Numbered from the stretch's first letter, positions 1 to 11,789 are shown. The stretch: 64,000 bases of DNA from Paguma larvata (GCA_030068075.1 CM057826.1:108169746-108233745), one strand, 5' to 3'. Numbers and translations: made by a program. The notes: generated by a model not told the origin, from the letters alone.

Positions 1-2660
1 AAAAGAGAAACCCTGGTGTCCTTTCTCTTCCCCACGTAGCCAGGTCGTCTGCACGGCTTAAGTGTGAATAAGTAAACAAAGCAATATGCAGAATGAATAT
101 TAATATGGCCAAAAATTATAATTTAAATTCTATTATAAAAATAGAGAAAGAAGAAGTGTGTGTTTGGGGTGAGAGGAGGTGTTTAAGGAAGCTAAATCAT
201 TCTCTCCCATGAGATCCTGAGGCAGGATCTAAAAACAACAAATTAAAAAAGGACAGTAGAGCACATTATGTAAAACAATGAAGGCAAATACCAGAAGAAA
301 CAACTAAAAAGATTAAAAGTTATTGCCTTTAGGGAATGGGAATTCAAGGTGGCTCAGTGAGACAGGGGCTATAATATTCTGCATTCTAAGCCTTGAAGAA
401 TGACTTGACTTTGATATCTGTGTACATTTTCAATCACAAAAATATTTTTAAAAAATGAATGCTGGACTACAGAAGGCAGTCAATAAACATCACTGCTGGC
501 CCTCTTAATCCCTGTTCATTTTATTTATTTATGTTCTTATTTATTGCCCTGTATATTCTCCTTAAATGTTTACTAAATGACTGAGCAAACACACCATCAA
601 GATTCACATATTGAATGACCAAAAAAACTTCAGAAGTGAAAAAAAGGAAGGAACACATTTATTACCTCAGATTTTATAATGTAAAGAAAGAACTGTCATC
701 TAGGAACAAAGTTTTGAACAATGTATGACCAGTCTTTTTTGCACTTTTTATGGGAGGGACAGAGAGTATCAAAAGGAAATCAGGTACCAGTTCCAAAGGC
801 ATGAGCGGTCAAATATGAGAATTAAGCTTAACTTGAAAACCTCCCTTAAAATATTGCAAGCTACCCAAAACAAGACGAGTAAATTAATCTAACAGTCAAC
901 TCTTAAAATGACCTTTGCTATCACCACTGTTCTAGGGGCTCACATTTCACTGCACCTCCTCCCCAACCGCACAAGTATGGTGGTGACTGATGTATCACTA
1001 GTGGTGACCAGATGACATGATCCCTGAGTCCTGGTATATTTACTCTTGGGGAGCTTGGCACATATTAGCATATTCACACATGTACTCAGAACTTAACGTG
1101 GCACAAATAAGCAACTATCACATTTACTAGCCCATGTAACATTTTGGTTGTGTATGTACTCTTCTCTCCAGGAACAGTCTCCTCCCTGGAGTTTTCCTTC
1201 TTTGCAGTTCCGCCCTCCAGCATTCTTTCATCAGGATTAATAAGGAGATAGAGATTAGGTAGGGAGAAAGAAACAGATCTACATCAGCGAGATGTTTACT
1301 CCTCTTTCAATCTACTGTTTCATTTCTTCTGTGACCCCTGCCTGCCATGGCCACACCTTCTTCACTGAAGCACAGATCAATGAAGGTCAAAGGTCTGGAC
1401 CTCAACCAAGGAGAAATGCCACAGGTCCATCACTTGGCTTGCATGTTTGCTTGTTTGTTGAGATGCATGAAGGAAAAATAGCTTGAGGGGACTACCCAGA
1501 TCTTTTCTTCTCCAAAACAAGTGCTTCTGAAAATCCAGATGACATGTACTTTTGAAGAGTTTTTTTAAATTACATTTCCAATAGTAACAATAAATTTAAC
1601 TCTCTCTCCCAACAACCACATAGATAGCTTAGCAGAGCTGGTGTTTTCTGATTAAAAATCCCCTCAGAAATACAAAACCCAGTCAAACAACAAAGGTTCA
1701 AATTAAACCCAAGTGAAATCAACAGATGCCTGGCACCATGTACTGAATACCACCTACTGGAGTCTCCCATGGAATGCATGAAGGAGGGAATTCCAGAGAC
1801 ACTGAGTCAGTGTTGGTGCCACTCTTGGCAATGGCGAGGGAAACGGGAAAGTCCCAGGTGAAGAGTTCAAGTTTTGTCAAATCCATTTTGTTACCGAAAA
1901 TTTTCAATAATATAAGATTCCTAAGCATGAAATAATACTCTGAATTTTGGACTATTTTGTTTCATAAGAATTAAATACCAAAAGAGGATAAGAATGATGG
2001 TCCGAAGGAGACTAGCAGATTTGCAGCTATGGGAAAATATCAGTGTATATGTGCAGTGAATTAACCTCAGTCAATTTTGCTGTTCAGAATTATTAAGTCC
2101 TTCTTAATATATATATCCTATAGTAAGAGGTATGTGAGTGGTCTTGGTCTCTTTCCATGACCTTACTACTACAGATGATAGCAAGTCTCAGACTGAATTC
2201 TTCATATAAACATTATCAAGCAGTCACAAAAAGCATTGCATAACCAATATAGTTTCAGATTTCTGAACTGTTAGGTATTTGGACCAACTTGAAACCAACT
2301 ATGAAAAGTTCCTTCAAAGCAAATGCACCAGTATTTTAGCAGAAGGATTTAGCTACATCCAGGAAAACAAGTGCTCTGAACCAGGGAACTTACTAAAGAG
2401 TCAAGTACCACACTGAAGGGCACGCATTACAGGGCTTGCTACATTTTTACGCCTCATTCACAATTAAATATTGTGTCTTTAATATTTCTAGTGAGTCCAC
2501 ACCCAAACATGACCGGTTTCATGAATGCAAACATATTTCTCACATTTGCTATGCCACTTCAAAAACTCTGACATTCATTGGGCAGCTGAATTTCTTGCCA
2601 TAGCTAACTCTTGAGCAGTATCTTTCAAATAGATGCTAATGATGCTAATTCATGTCTATC
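1..2660. other. Unannotated non-coding DNA
   Basis: I recognise no gene or confident repeat here. The sequence is AT-rich with frequent stops in all frames; the few open frames of 60 to 70 codons have no family resemblance. The part around 230-460 has the feel of an old decayed retroposon, but I cannot name it. Confidence 0.5.
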
Positions 2661-2663
2661 AGG

Positions 2664-3060
2664 AATTTGTAAATGTGACCTTATTTGGAAATAGGATCTT
2701 TGCACAAGTAATCAAGTTAAGACAGAGTCATAGTGGATTAGAGTAATCCAACAACTGGTATCCTTATGACAAGAGAGAAATTTGGACAGAAACACATACT
2801 GAGGGAAGAACACTTTGTAAAGATGGAAGAAGAAATTGAACTGATGCATCTAGAAGCCAAGGCACATCACAGATTTCTGGCAACCACCAGAAGTCAGGAG
2901 GTAGGGATGGAATGAATTTTCTCTCAGAGTTTTCAGAAGGAATCAAATTGACTAACACCTCGAATTTGGACTTCTAGTCCAAAAACTGTGAAAGAATAAA
3001 CTTCTCTTGTCATAAGCCTGTCTTCAGTAACTCATTACAACAATATTAGGAAACTAATAC
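2664..3060 (+). repeat. MLT1-type MaLR LTR fragment
   Basis: The sequence follows the 3' two-thirds of an ERVL-MaLR (MLT1) LTR. It has the AATGTGACCTTATTTGGAAA block, then a GAAGATGGAAGAAG-like middle, the GGACTTCTAG...AACTGTGA segment, an AATAAAC polyadenylation-like block and the closing AGGAAACTAATAC. It is an old mammalian non-autonomous LTR with many substitutions and no coding capacity. The subfamily is uncertain. Confidence 0.75.
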
Positions 3061-3521
3061 ACCATGGAATATGATATATGTATTTCCAACTAGGACCACA
3101 AGCTACTTCAGGGAACAGAGAGAAAGTAACCTCTACATATATCCCAATGTTAATGCTGAAATAGTTAAAAGTAAATTATACATAATATGACAATATGTTA
3201 TATTGAAGAAGATATAATAGTATCTACAAGAATAGAATTGCTGTATATAAGTTTTTAACAACAATATTTTGAACAGCTATACAAAGCAGCTAAAGGCTCA
3301 CATAAGACACAGATCACTTTCACATCCTTCAGCCTGCAGATCCATTCCAGTTTTCTAGACTTAGAAGACAAAGTGGTTTCTATCTCTTCTTTTCCAAGGA
3401 GTTTTGGAGCCTTCATAGGGCATGGCTCATTCACAGGCATAGTTTGCTAATGGTCAACGGACACCATTTGTGCCAATATAAGAAGCCAAACCCAATATAT
3501 AAAATATCACCTTTCTTTTGC

Positions 3522-3743
3522 TTAATGTTTATTTATTTATTTTGAGAGAGAAAGAGAGACAGAGTGGGAGAATGAGAGCAGGAAAGAGGCAGAGGGAGAG
3601 GGAGAGAAATAGAATTCTAAGCAGGCTGTGCAGCTGTCAGTGCAGAGCCTAAAGCTGGGCTCATTCTCACAAACCATGAGATCATGACCTGAGCCTAGAT
3701 TAAGAGTCAGATGCTTAACTCACTGAGCCACCCAGGTGCCCCC
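3522..3743 (-). mobile_element. CAN SINE (felid tRNA-Lys SINE), antisense
   Basis: Reverse-oriented copy. It opens with the T-rich complement of the A-tail (AATGTTTATTTATTTATTTTG), continues with the GAGAGAGA complement of the CT stretch, and closes with the complement of the head (GAGCCACCCAGGTGCCCC). It is moderately diverged. It is a pol III-derived retroposon mobilised by L1, with no protein. Confidence 0.93.
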
Positions 3744-4598
3744 AAACATCACCTATCCTGAGGAGAAGTTCTGTTTTTTGAAATGAAAAGAAGAAAATTT
3801 TTAAAAATCTTTTGTGATTTTTTTTCCTAATCCAGGAGCACCATAAAAGGAAATAAAAGAGGATCATACAGTTTATTGTAATTTATTCAAATTACTTATG
3901 GCTTTTCAGCACATGCATATTTTATTCAAATCCTTGTATTTTTGTGACTGTTGACTCTTCGGTGCTAAATCATCCTGAGTATAAATTCTAGTTCTGAAAC
4001 TTCTTGTTTGTGTGACTTGGAACAGCCTTTGTTTGATATCTGCAAAAACCGTGATAATGTGCACCTCAGAAGCTTATAATGTGGATCCAATGAAACTAGA
4101 TATGCCATGTATGAATCCCATCAAGTGTACAATGCTAGATAAATATTCGCTTCTTTCCCTCATTGACAAAGATCTTACATTTTGTGTTAGACCTCATTAG
4201 CTCCAATATGGAATGCACCATTTTCTGTTATGAGATCCAGGCATAAGTGATAGGTATAGACATTTACTTGCTCCTTCAAATTTGCCTATAGACTCCAGAG
4301 TGCCATGGATCAAGAAGAGGCAGATCCCTGCAGAGAGTAGGGTCAGTGCACCTTTTGCTCCAGTTACTTTCTCCTGTAGATTGATAGTGGCTAGAAGAGC
4401 ATTCAGTTGGAATACATTTGGGACAAGCTGAGCTCCTCCTTCAAGTACATCCCTATACCACCACCACCCAAACAGCATTCCTAGACCTCCACTTTTAGGA
4501 CCTAAACTAGAATGAGCTGAATGTGCTAAACATGAAGCACCACCATTCATATTAATGACTAGAGCACTGTCTTGCCTTAGGGGAAAGCACATGAACTT
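3744..4598. other. Unannotated; contains a 131-codon minus-strand ORF of no known family
   Basis: No repeat is recognised. A minus-strand frame at 4197-4592 (131 codons) includes a hydrophobic stretch but resembles no family I know. It lacks an intron/exon context, runs up to a MIR relic, and is best treated as chance. Confidence 0.4.
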
Positions 4599-4599
4599 G

Positions 4600-4822
4600 G
4601 GAATCTGAATAAGTGGGTGTAAATCCAGGAGCCACCCTTTACTACCTGGGTCATCTTAGAAAATTTATTTTAAGTTCCTCAGCCTCAACTTCTCACCTGG
4701 AGAAATGGAGCTCCTACTTCCCTTGTTATTGATTTGCAGTAAAGATTAAATAAGATAATATGCATAAAGTCCTTTGCATAGGGCCTGACTCATAACTGGC
4801 TTCCAACAAACAATAATTCCTC
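4600..4822 (+). repeat. MIR (tRNA-derived ancient SINE)
   Basis: The order of blocks follows MIR: a CTACCTGGGTCATCTTAG core, CTCAGCCTCAACTTCTCA, then GGAGAAATGG, AGATTAAATAAGATAATATG and the 3' GGGCCTGACTCATAACTGG segment. It is heavily diverged, as expected for this pre-eutherian family. MIR was mobilised by L2. Confidence 0.7.
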
Positions 4823-4854
4823 CCTCAACCCCCTATATATATACTCTATTCACT

Positions 4855-4975
4855 GTGCCTTCTTTCTTTTACTCTCATAGAAATATTCTTCACTCAACGC
4901 CTGGCTTCACACAACTCCTTCCTTTATCCTCATGTTCAGTGAACTCTTCCTATACCACTTCTCCTGCTCTTACTT
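4855..4975 (+). repeat. Possible L2 3' fragment
   Basis: A CT-rich stretch reads like the L2 LINE region upstream of its 3' end (CTGGCTTCACACAACTCCTTC, then a TCAGTGAACTCTTCC-like block). It is short and decayed, so the call is tentative. Confidence 0.35.
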
Positions 4976-5009
4976 CCAATGGTAACTAGAGATCCCAAGG
5001 CTCCATGTT

Positions 5010-5190
5010 TTTGAGTCTTACCATGTGCCAAAAACTCCATAAATGCTTCTTTCTCCACAACCCTCCGACAGAGGTCATACTTTCCTTAATTTAGAGGAAA
5101 GAAAATCAAGGCTAGGATAGATTAAATTCACCAAGCTAACAAGTTATTGAATCAAATCTCATGTGTCTAACTACACAACCCCAACATTGC
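5010..5190 (-). repeat. MIR, antisense
   Basis: Antisense MIR layout: ACCATGTGCCAAAAACTCC, then CCACAACCCTCCGACAGAGG, an AGAGGAAAGAAAATCAAGGC block (complement of the TTTCCTCATCTGTAAAATG core), and CCAAGCTAACAAGTTATTG. Strongly diverged. Confidence 0.6.
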
Positions 5191-5469
5191 ATCATCTGTA
5201 AATTTATTTCGTCCATACCGTCTGTCACTTTAGGCATGTGATCCACATACCAAATGACAACATGCATGAAGACAGCCTTAATACAATGTTTAGTCTGTAG
5301 TAAATACCAAATAAATGTTGGTATTAATTACAGTTAATTGGTAATTCATTAACTGATGATGATTAAATAATTGTGAACGCACTTTTTATCTCAAAGACAC
5401 TTTCAGGCAATAGAAAATCCTGAAAGAAGGAAGGCTTCTTTCTATTTATTCGGGAAAGAAGATTTTTTT

Positions 5470-5652
5470 CTCTATTTTAGAGAATGCACATTAGTGGGAG
5501 AGAAGAGCAGAAACAGAGAGAGAGAGAATCGTAAGCATGTTTCGTGCTCAGCACAGAGCCCAAGTCAGGGCTCAATCTCTCAACTCTGGGATCATTACCT
5601 GAGCTGAATTTAAGACACAAATGCTTAACCGACTGAGTCACCCAGGTGCCCC
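5470..5652 (-). mobile_element. CAN SINE, antisense, older copy
   Basis: GAGAGAGAGAATCG-type CT-stretch complement, then GCACAGAGCCCAAGTCAGGGC, GAGCTGAATTTAAGAC, and the terminal ACTGAGTCACCCAGGTGCCCC head complement. The tail side is eroded. Only about 30 bp separate it from the next SINE, which lies in the opposite orientation. Confidence 0.9.
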
Positions 5653-5680
5653 AAGGAAGATTTTTAAAACGTTATGGATT

Positions 5681-5889
5681 GAGAGGCGCCTGGGTGGCTC
5701 ACTGGTTTAAGCATCCGACTTTGGCTCAGGTCATGATCTTGCAGTTAGTGAGTTCAAGCTCCACATCATGCTGACAGCACGGAGCCTGGAGCCCACTTCG
5801 AGTTCTGTGTCTCTCCCTCAGTCTCTGCCCCTCCTCCATCCCTGCTCACGCTCTCTCTCTCTCTCAAAAATAAACATTAAAAAAAAATT
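5681..5889 (+). mobile_element. CAN SINE with target-site duplication
   Basis: Complete sense copy from GAGAGGCGCCTGGGTGGCTC to the A-tail after TCTCTCTCAAAAATAAACATT. The flanks AAAACGTTATGGATT (5666-5680) and AAAATGTCATGGATT (5890-5904) form a 15-bp target duplication with two transitions. That marks a moderately old insertion. Confidence 0.94.
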
Positions 5890-5957
5890 AAAATGTCATG
5901 GATTAAGCCAGAATGTAGTCATTAAAAAAAAAGGAGGTTTAAAGAAAATTCGGAAGG

Positions 5958-6122
5958 TGGGCACATGGGTGGCTCAGTCAGTTAAGCCTCCAGCTTCTGC
6001 TCAGGTCATGATCTCCTGGTATGTCAGTTTGAGTCCCGTGTTGGGCTCTGCCTTCACAGTGCAGAGCCTGCTTTGGATTCTCTGTTTCTCCCTCTCTCTT
6101 CACCCCTACCCTGCTCACATAC

Positions 6123-6154
<32 letters not shown>

Positions 6155-6183
6155 AAACACAAATAAATAAATATTTAAAAAAA
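5958..6183 (+). mobile_element. CAN SINE, sense
   Basis: GGGCACATGGGTGGCTCAGT head, GCTCAGGTCATGATCTCCTG middle, a long (CT)n tract with seven or more dinucleotides, and an AAATAAATAAATATTTAAAA tail. Probable target duplications are AAATTCGGAA (left) and AAATTAGGAA (right). A chance frame runs through it. Confidence 0.93.
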
Positions 6184-7502
6184 AGGAAATTAGGAAATAT
6201 AATGAGATCCATCCCAGAACTATAATGAGGCTCTTCCTCCACATCATCTTCAATAATATTTTTAAAGGAGGTATGTTGATGTGTCTCCATGACTGTTGTT
6301 AAGGCTATGATGAAAAGATATTAAAGGAAGAAGGGTAAAAATAAGACCAGGAGCCATGTAGACATGGTAATCATGAGGAAGCTCATTTTTATGTACTTTT
6401 CTTATCTCCCGGACCAACAGTGAAGGCCCTACCCCGTCCTCCTTCATTCCATGTTATAATCCACCCACACCACAGCCATGAGTTAGAGTAACACAAAAGT
6501 AATTCGTACTGATGAGAATCAGATTCCTTCATCCCTAGTTATAATGAAAGACTTCTTATTATCCATCAATTTCAGCAAGACTATTTCAATCTGATTTTGT
6601 TATCTGTATCTTGAGAATTTGACTTTATATTCTAATTCAAGTAGGGGTTGCTAATTTTTCCCACTCAGTGTTAAAGATTAAGTGGCCAACAATGGAGGAA
6701 AGCAAAATCTCTGCCTTAGATCTTACAGAGGAACACTGCTGGGTCAGTGCCCAGGACTCCTGCCATCTCAATTAAGAAAAGCCCAAAACAGTATGTATGC
6801 CCATATGAGGAAGGAGTTGGTTACTCTGACAGAAATCTTACCAGCGATTTCCTGAGAATGGAAAAGTGAGATATAATGTGTCTGGCAGAACTATTGATGC
6901 TGAGTGGTCATAGGCAGTTGTTATTGTTTTGTTTTGTTTCCCCAAAGGAGGAGGTGAACACATGTTTTGGCTTTACATCTGGCACCTAGCCTTCTCCAAG
7001 AAAGGACTTAGGACTCTAGCCAGCAATGGACTTAGTTGCTTTTGACTGGATTTTACTAATCTGGATGGTCATGCATCCAAATCACAAACAGAAAGACGGT
7101 TTTCCCCAAGCCAGAGCCAGGTGCAGAATAACCCATGCTGACCGTCACTGTAATGTGTGCTGATGATAGTGTGAAACAGCCTTGACCTGGGTCCAGTGGG
7201 AACAAGATGCAATTCTCTGTAACATGGTCACAACTGGACTTTCCCAGACTTCCCAAGTTCGTAGATCCAATAACATTGAAAACAATTCCTGCTCAGAAGT
7301 ATCATTAAAAACAAGAAAACAAAATTTCTAAAACGTGCCATGACCTAACTACCATTCTTTCATAAAATAAGGATATTTTAACAGCAAAAGAAGTAGGACA
7401 ATCATAATCTCAGAATAAAGGAGTCTTCTAAATTATTAATTTAGTATTATGTTTAAAAAGTATTCTGCTTGCTCTTGTGAAACTATTAAACAAGGAAAAT
7501 GT

Positions 7503-7533
7503 AAAAAAAAAAAAAGAAAAAGAAAAAGAATTC
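7503..7533. repeat. A-rich low-complexity run
   Basis: Thirteen adenines followed by GAAAAAGAAAAAG units. It may be the remnant of a retroposon tail, but no body is recognisable on either side. Confidence 0.7.
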
Positions 7534-7992
7534 TTTCATATTCTGGAAAAACCTTTAAATATGACCAACTAATTGTAGAGGAGCACATCTCATCGATTAC
7601 ACATATTTAAGGTATATATGTAAGAGTTTCGCTATGAAATTCACCAAGCCATAAGTTCGGGTTAATGGAATCCTGAAAATAACAAAATCCTGGAGATAGA
7701 TTTTAGCTGAAACCACAGCTGAGCCTCAGCCCTCCCATTGTGCCATCCTGATGCCATCAGCCCCACTGCTTACTTCTGCCCCTAAACTCTCCCATGGAGC
7801 CACGATTAGCCACTCGACATTTAATCCCACATCTCTGATATTGACAGCTCATAGCCCTAACTGGCTACATTCCATTCCATACATACTTTCTAGATGAATA
7901 GAGTATCTTCCACAACAAAGAGTAAGAAAGTCCCTGGCAAAACGCAGGGCTGAAACATAAATACAGTAGCCTCTGTAATAAGTAATATCAAA

Positions 7993-8029
7993 TATCTTCC
8001 TGTAGATATCAAATATCTACAAGAAGATA
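7993..8029. repeat. Near-perfect inverted repeat (17-bp arms, 3-nt loop)
   Basis: Left arm 7993-8009 (TATCTTCCTGTAGATAT) and right arm 8013-8029 are reverse complements except at one position (8000 against 8022). They are separated by CAA. No flanking transposon is recognised. The arms are AT-rich, so the structure may be a chance or mutation-generated quasi-palindrome. Confidence 0.85.
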
Positions 8030-8399
8030 ACACAAATGTTGGAATTCTGTAAACACACAAAGTCCAATTAAAAAAAAATTACTGATGCATCTAAAAAGAA
8101 AATCTGGGAGTTGAAACCAGGTTTTTCTGGCATCATCTCTTTTCTTAAGCTACTTTTTCCACTGTGTTTCCACTTAAGAAGGCTTAGCCCTTCTTCTTTT
8201 CAGGTCTACCTCTCTTCTCAGAACTCTTTCCAACTATCCCAAACTTTAAAGATTTTTCCCACCTATAAGTTCATGGAGTGTTTGTTATCTCTTTTCTCCC
8301 TCAGTGAACTTATTATCAGCTTAATAAGGGCTAAATAACAGACCTTTTTTGATCCTACCTTCCTCTCTGCACACTAAGCAAGATATTCCCACCCCACCT

Positions 8400-8545
8400 T
8401 CTACATACCAGGGAGTCCTATGCATCCCTCAAGGTCAAATCAGCAGAGTTGCTTCCTTCTCTTTCATACCTGACTGGACTCTCTTCCCTCCTACCCTAAT
8501 GAATTAGTTCCTTCTCCAAGCCTCCATGTAAACTTTTTCCATTGA
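8400..8545 (+). repeat. Possible L2 fragment
   Basis: The order CATCCCTCAAGGTCAAATC, then CAGAGTTGCTTCCTTCTC, then CCTGACTGGACTCTCTTCC resembles the L2 3' ORF end (the CTCAAATGTCACCTTCTC...CCTTCCCTGACC region). It is decayed and the boundaries are approximate. Confidence 0.4.
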
Positions 8546-8990
8546 GCAAAAAGAGCACATATATTATTGGGAAATTGTTGAGATTAAAAGTCAAATGGCT
8601 CACTAATACTGTCCGACATCGCCTTCAGTTGCTCAATCCAATCCACAATAACGAATTAAACCTTCTCCTCTCCCTTCAATCTTCTAAAACAGTCTTATTT
8701 ATCTCAGTTTTTAGCATATAAACTTGCCTCTTACATGGAAGATAGAAATTACTTGACGAGAATTCCCAAACACCATATATTTCTCTAATATTACCTGTAT
8801 CAAACAACCCACACTAAACACTTACTCTCCTCTTTTTTGTTATAGTAAAGGATATTCCCCTTCTACTACCTAACATTAACGTCTTTGGATCCCATCATTT
8901 TTTATCTTCTCATGAGCTATAAATATTTGTTATCCCTTTTTTCCCTCTGTGTAATCAAACTCTGAACTGGATTATATCACTTGCCTCTTG

Positions 8991-9118
8991 CTGCGGTCTG
9001 AATGTCCAAGTGCCCCCACAAAATTCCAATGGTGAAATCCTAATGCCAAATGTGATGGTATGAAGATGTGGGGCCTTTGGGAGGTGCTTAGGTCATAGAA
9101 TGGAATGGACTAAGACAT
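8991..9118 (+). repeat. MaLR (MLT1/MST-type) LTR, 5' part only
   Basis: The sequence follows the 5' end of MaLR LTRs: GCGGTCTGAATGTCC, CACAAAATTCCAATGGTGAA, ATCCTAATGCCAAATGTGAT, then GTGGGGCCTTTGGGAGGTGC and TTAGGTCATAG. It breaks off at about 9118 without the 3' half. Confidence 0.7.
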
Positions 9119-9169
9119 CTCTTAAATATACACAAGTCTCTCCCATTTCAAAAAGAGAAATATGAAAAA

Positions 9170-9350
9170 AAAATGTATCCTCACTCAACCCTTCATTCCT
9201 CCATTCCTACCCCAGCTCCTGCATCATCTCTCTTAAACCTTTTATAGCTAAAATGCTGCAGGGTTGTCTATAACTGCTGTGACCATTTCCATATTCCCAT
9301 AAACTCAATCTGCTATGGAGTAGCCTCTCCATACCTCCTTCCCATCACCT
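9170..9350 (+). repeat. Possible L2 ORF fragment
   Basis: The CT-rich order AAATGCTGCAGGGTTGTC, CCATTTCCATATTCCCATAA, ACTCAATCTGCTATGGAG resembles the L2 reverse-transcriptase region upstream of the conserved palm. The similarity is weak and rests on memory of the consensus. Confidence 0.35.
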
Positions 9351-9368
9351 TCTCCCACGAGTTGTGGG

Positions 9369-9540
9369 TTATAAAATTTAGCCAGTAAAACTATAGGATG
9401 CCCAAATAAATTTTAATTTCAGGAAAAAAAAATAATTTTAGCATATTTTTAGATGGGGGGGCATACTTATATAAAAAAATATATTTGTTGTTTATCTGAA
9501 ATTCAAACTAGCACAAGGTATTATATCCAGAAACCCTATC
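9369..9540. repeat. Palindromic MITE-like fossil
   Basis: The two halves are diverged reverse complements. TTAATTTCAGG...AATAATTTTAGCATA on the left pairs with ATATTTGTTGTTTATCTGAA on the right, and outer GTAAAACTATAGGATGCCC pairs with a GGTATTATATCCAGAAACCC-like end. This is the layout of a long-hairpin non-autonomous DNA transposon relic common in mammals. I cannot give its family name with confidence. Confidence 0.6.
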
Positions 9541-9631
9541 TCTCCCACATAGTACAATCTAACCTGGATATCTTCTGGTATTTTGTCTTTAGAATGTTTT
9601 TCATTGCCATAAGACTTTTACAAATGCTAGG

Positions 9632-9940
9632 TATATTCTGGAGGTTAGAAGTCTAAAGTCAAGGTGCTGGCAGGGCTATGCTATTCCTTGGATCTTCCTT
9701 TGGGTAGCCCCAGAGGACTCTTGGCTTGTAGCAGGATCACTTCAGTCTCTGAGTCAGTCTTCATGTAGCCATCTTCCCTTTCTGTGACTTTTCCTCTTTT
9801 TATAAAGACACCAGTCATATTGGGTTAAGGACCCAATCCACTCCACTATGACCTCAGTTTAATTAATTACATTGGCAATGACCCTACTTCCAAGTAAGAT
9901 TACATTCTGAAGTACTGGAGGTTAGGACACTAGTCAACCC
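9632..9940 (-). repeat. MaLR LTR (MLT1/MST-type), antisense
   Basis: Antisense layout: TTCTGGAGGTTAGAAGTC, AAGGTGCTGGCAGGGC, TCCTCTTTTTATAAAGACAC, AGTCATATTGGGTTAAGG, then TTCTGAAGTACTGGAGGTTA. This is the mirror image of MaLR 3' and middle blocks. It lies close to the sense MaLR fragment at 8991 but is a separate insertion. Confidence 0.75.
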
Positions 9941-9999
9941 TAACACTAGTTCTTTTGCTAGGAATGTGCAGTTTTCTTATTTCCCTATGCACTCCTACT

Positions 10000-10305
10000 T
10001 ACTTTCACCTACACTTTAGATTTCAACATAACAATTCTATGACTTTCTTAAGTAAATACTATCCCCCAGGTTTTGTACTTTAAAAGGACTATATACTTCT
10101 TTCTCTTCATTGAATTTTTAAATTCTGTGTGATGAGTCTACATGTACTGCCTTGATAATGTGATGAATGTCTATGCACTCCATTGGACTGCATTCCATGA
10201 AGGCAAGAATGAGTCCTGTTTGGTTCATTTGTACTGCCTCAGCTGTAAGCCTTACACATAGTAGTGTTTAGTGAAGACTTGTCCTATGAATGAATAAATC
10301 AATCA
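10000..10305 (+). repeat. L2 3' end
   Basis: The 3' terminal L2 blocks are visible in order: CATTGGACTGCATTCCATGAAGG, CAAGAATGAGTCCTGTTTGG, ACTGCCTCAGC, ACACATAGTAGTGTTTAGTG, and a terminal TGAATGAATAAATCAATCA-type repeat. It is an ancient, inactive CR1-clade LINE. Confidence 0.65.
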
Positions 10306-10566
10306 TGATTTTGATGAGTTATTTTACAGCACAAATGGCTTATGGGCAAAACACAATCTTTATATTCACAAAGCTTAGAAGAGGCCTAACAGAAAATCTC
10401 TGTTCAGTAAGAGATTTCTGAGTAAGTAAGTAGTTATTTTCTTTCCTACCCTTTTGCTGTTTTTTTCCTGAAAAGAAATCAGGTAGACAATTACCAGGCA
10501 AAATAGAAATATGTAGTTGTTTATTAAATATATAAAATGCTTACTTCATTTTTTCAATTTGAGTTT

Positions 10567-10680
10567 CCTGTTTTTGATGGAGGTATAACTGACATACAAC
10601 ATTATGTTAGTGTCAAATGTACGAAAGAATGATTCAATATTTGTATATACTGCAAAATTTATACACATTGCAAAATGAGT
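10567..10680 (-). repeat. Old L1 (L1MA-like) 3' UTR fragment, antisense
   Basis: TGTTTTTGATGGAGGTATAA, CTGACATACAACATTATGTT, AGTGTCAAATGTACG, then GATTCAATATTTGTATATAC is the antisense L1M 3'-UTR signature. It is short and 5'-truncated. Confidence 0.55.
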
Positions 10681-10689
10681 TTCTTAGAT

Positions 10690-11780
10690 CCAGATTTGTC
10701 AGCAAAAGACCATGTCTTACCTCTGTTTGAATAACAAGAGTAAATTACCAACAAGTTAATTTAAACATGTTTACTGAGCTTTATAATACTCTTCAGTACT
10801 ATACAATTCTAAGTTTATGAAATAGCAAAACACAAAAATATCTCTAAATAACTTTTACCTTTTCTCTTCTAAGCTATGAATGACAAAGAAAGTGTTAGAA
10901 TACCGAAAAGGGTACTTCTTAGATAGTTAGGATTATATGCGCACTCATAAAAAAACAAAACCAGGTCCAGGAACTAAGAAGCTTTTGAGATTGGACTCAG
11001 AAGCAAAGCTCATTCATTCATTGTTTCCACCCTCCTCTCCTAATTTCTTGGAGTAAGTAATGCATCACTAGGTTGGACTCAGTGGAATCTTTTAGCTATA
11101 TATTTTTAATGATGGTGAACAAGAGGATTTTACCAAAGGCTGTTTGGAGATAGAGGAAAAGACTTATGGAAAGCACATGTAGCACTGATACTGCACTAAT
11201 TTGGATTTTAGGTTTACTTCCAATGGCCTTTGTGTTTGTTAGGAACCTATCTTTGATTATTTTTTCGATGGCATAGAACTGAACTGAATGAAAATTGTGT
11301 CTTCGAAGAATGTGTACAGCTTAGGTAAATCAATGTTAAAATTTGGACTTGTTAACATTTAGGTAAATAGAAGATATAATCAATTTTGCTCTAATAGAAC
11401 TAAAATAGACTTTAAATATTTTTAATGGAGTCTGATTCTTTAATATGCTCCAGACCTATTGTTTTCAAATATGCTTAATAGACACTTGCTAGCTTCCTAC
11501 TATTTGTGATAACATGCTATTGTATATTTAGTAATTTGATAGGTCAGTAGGAAATCCCACTTTTTTTCCTTTTGTATCTCCTTTACTTGCACACTACTAC
11601 AACACTCCCAACACTTCTGAAACCAGATGTGTACATTTTCCCCACACCAAGCAATTCTGTGACATCAGTGGGGTATCATACAATTTAATTCAATTCTGAC
11701 ACTATCTACCTAGAGATAGCATTTGATCCCATAGGTCAAGAGCTCAGTCCCAGAACACTGCTTCCCACTTCAGATGCCAA
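10690..11780. other. Unannotated non-coding DNA
   Basis: AT-rich, with stops in all frames. I recognise no repeat with confidence. Confidence 0.4.
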
Positions 11781-11789
11781 TCACAATTA

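Larger units (their letters stand above)
6186..8390. other. Unannotated non-coding DNA
   Basis: I see no gene or named repeat. The stretch holds an A-rich (AAAAAG)n-like run at 7503-7533 and the hairpin listed separately. Open frames are all under 76 codons. Confidence 0.45.

Noticed and set aside
4197..4592. 131-codon minus-strand ORF considered as a processed pseudogene
   Set aside because: No recognisable protein, no poly-A tract or target duplication, and no second frame to suggest a frameshifted gene.
5768..6166. 132-codon plus-strand ORF
   Set aside because: It runs from inside one CAN SINE through spacer into another. The protein is a translation of SINE CT-repeats.
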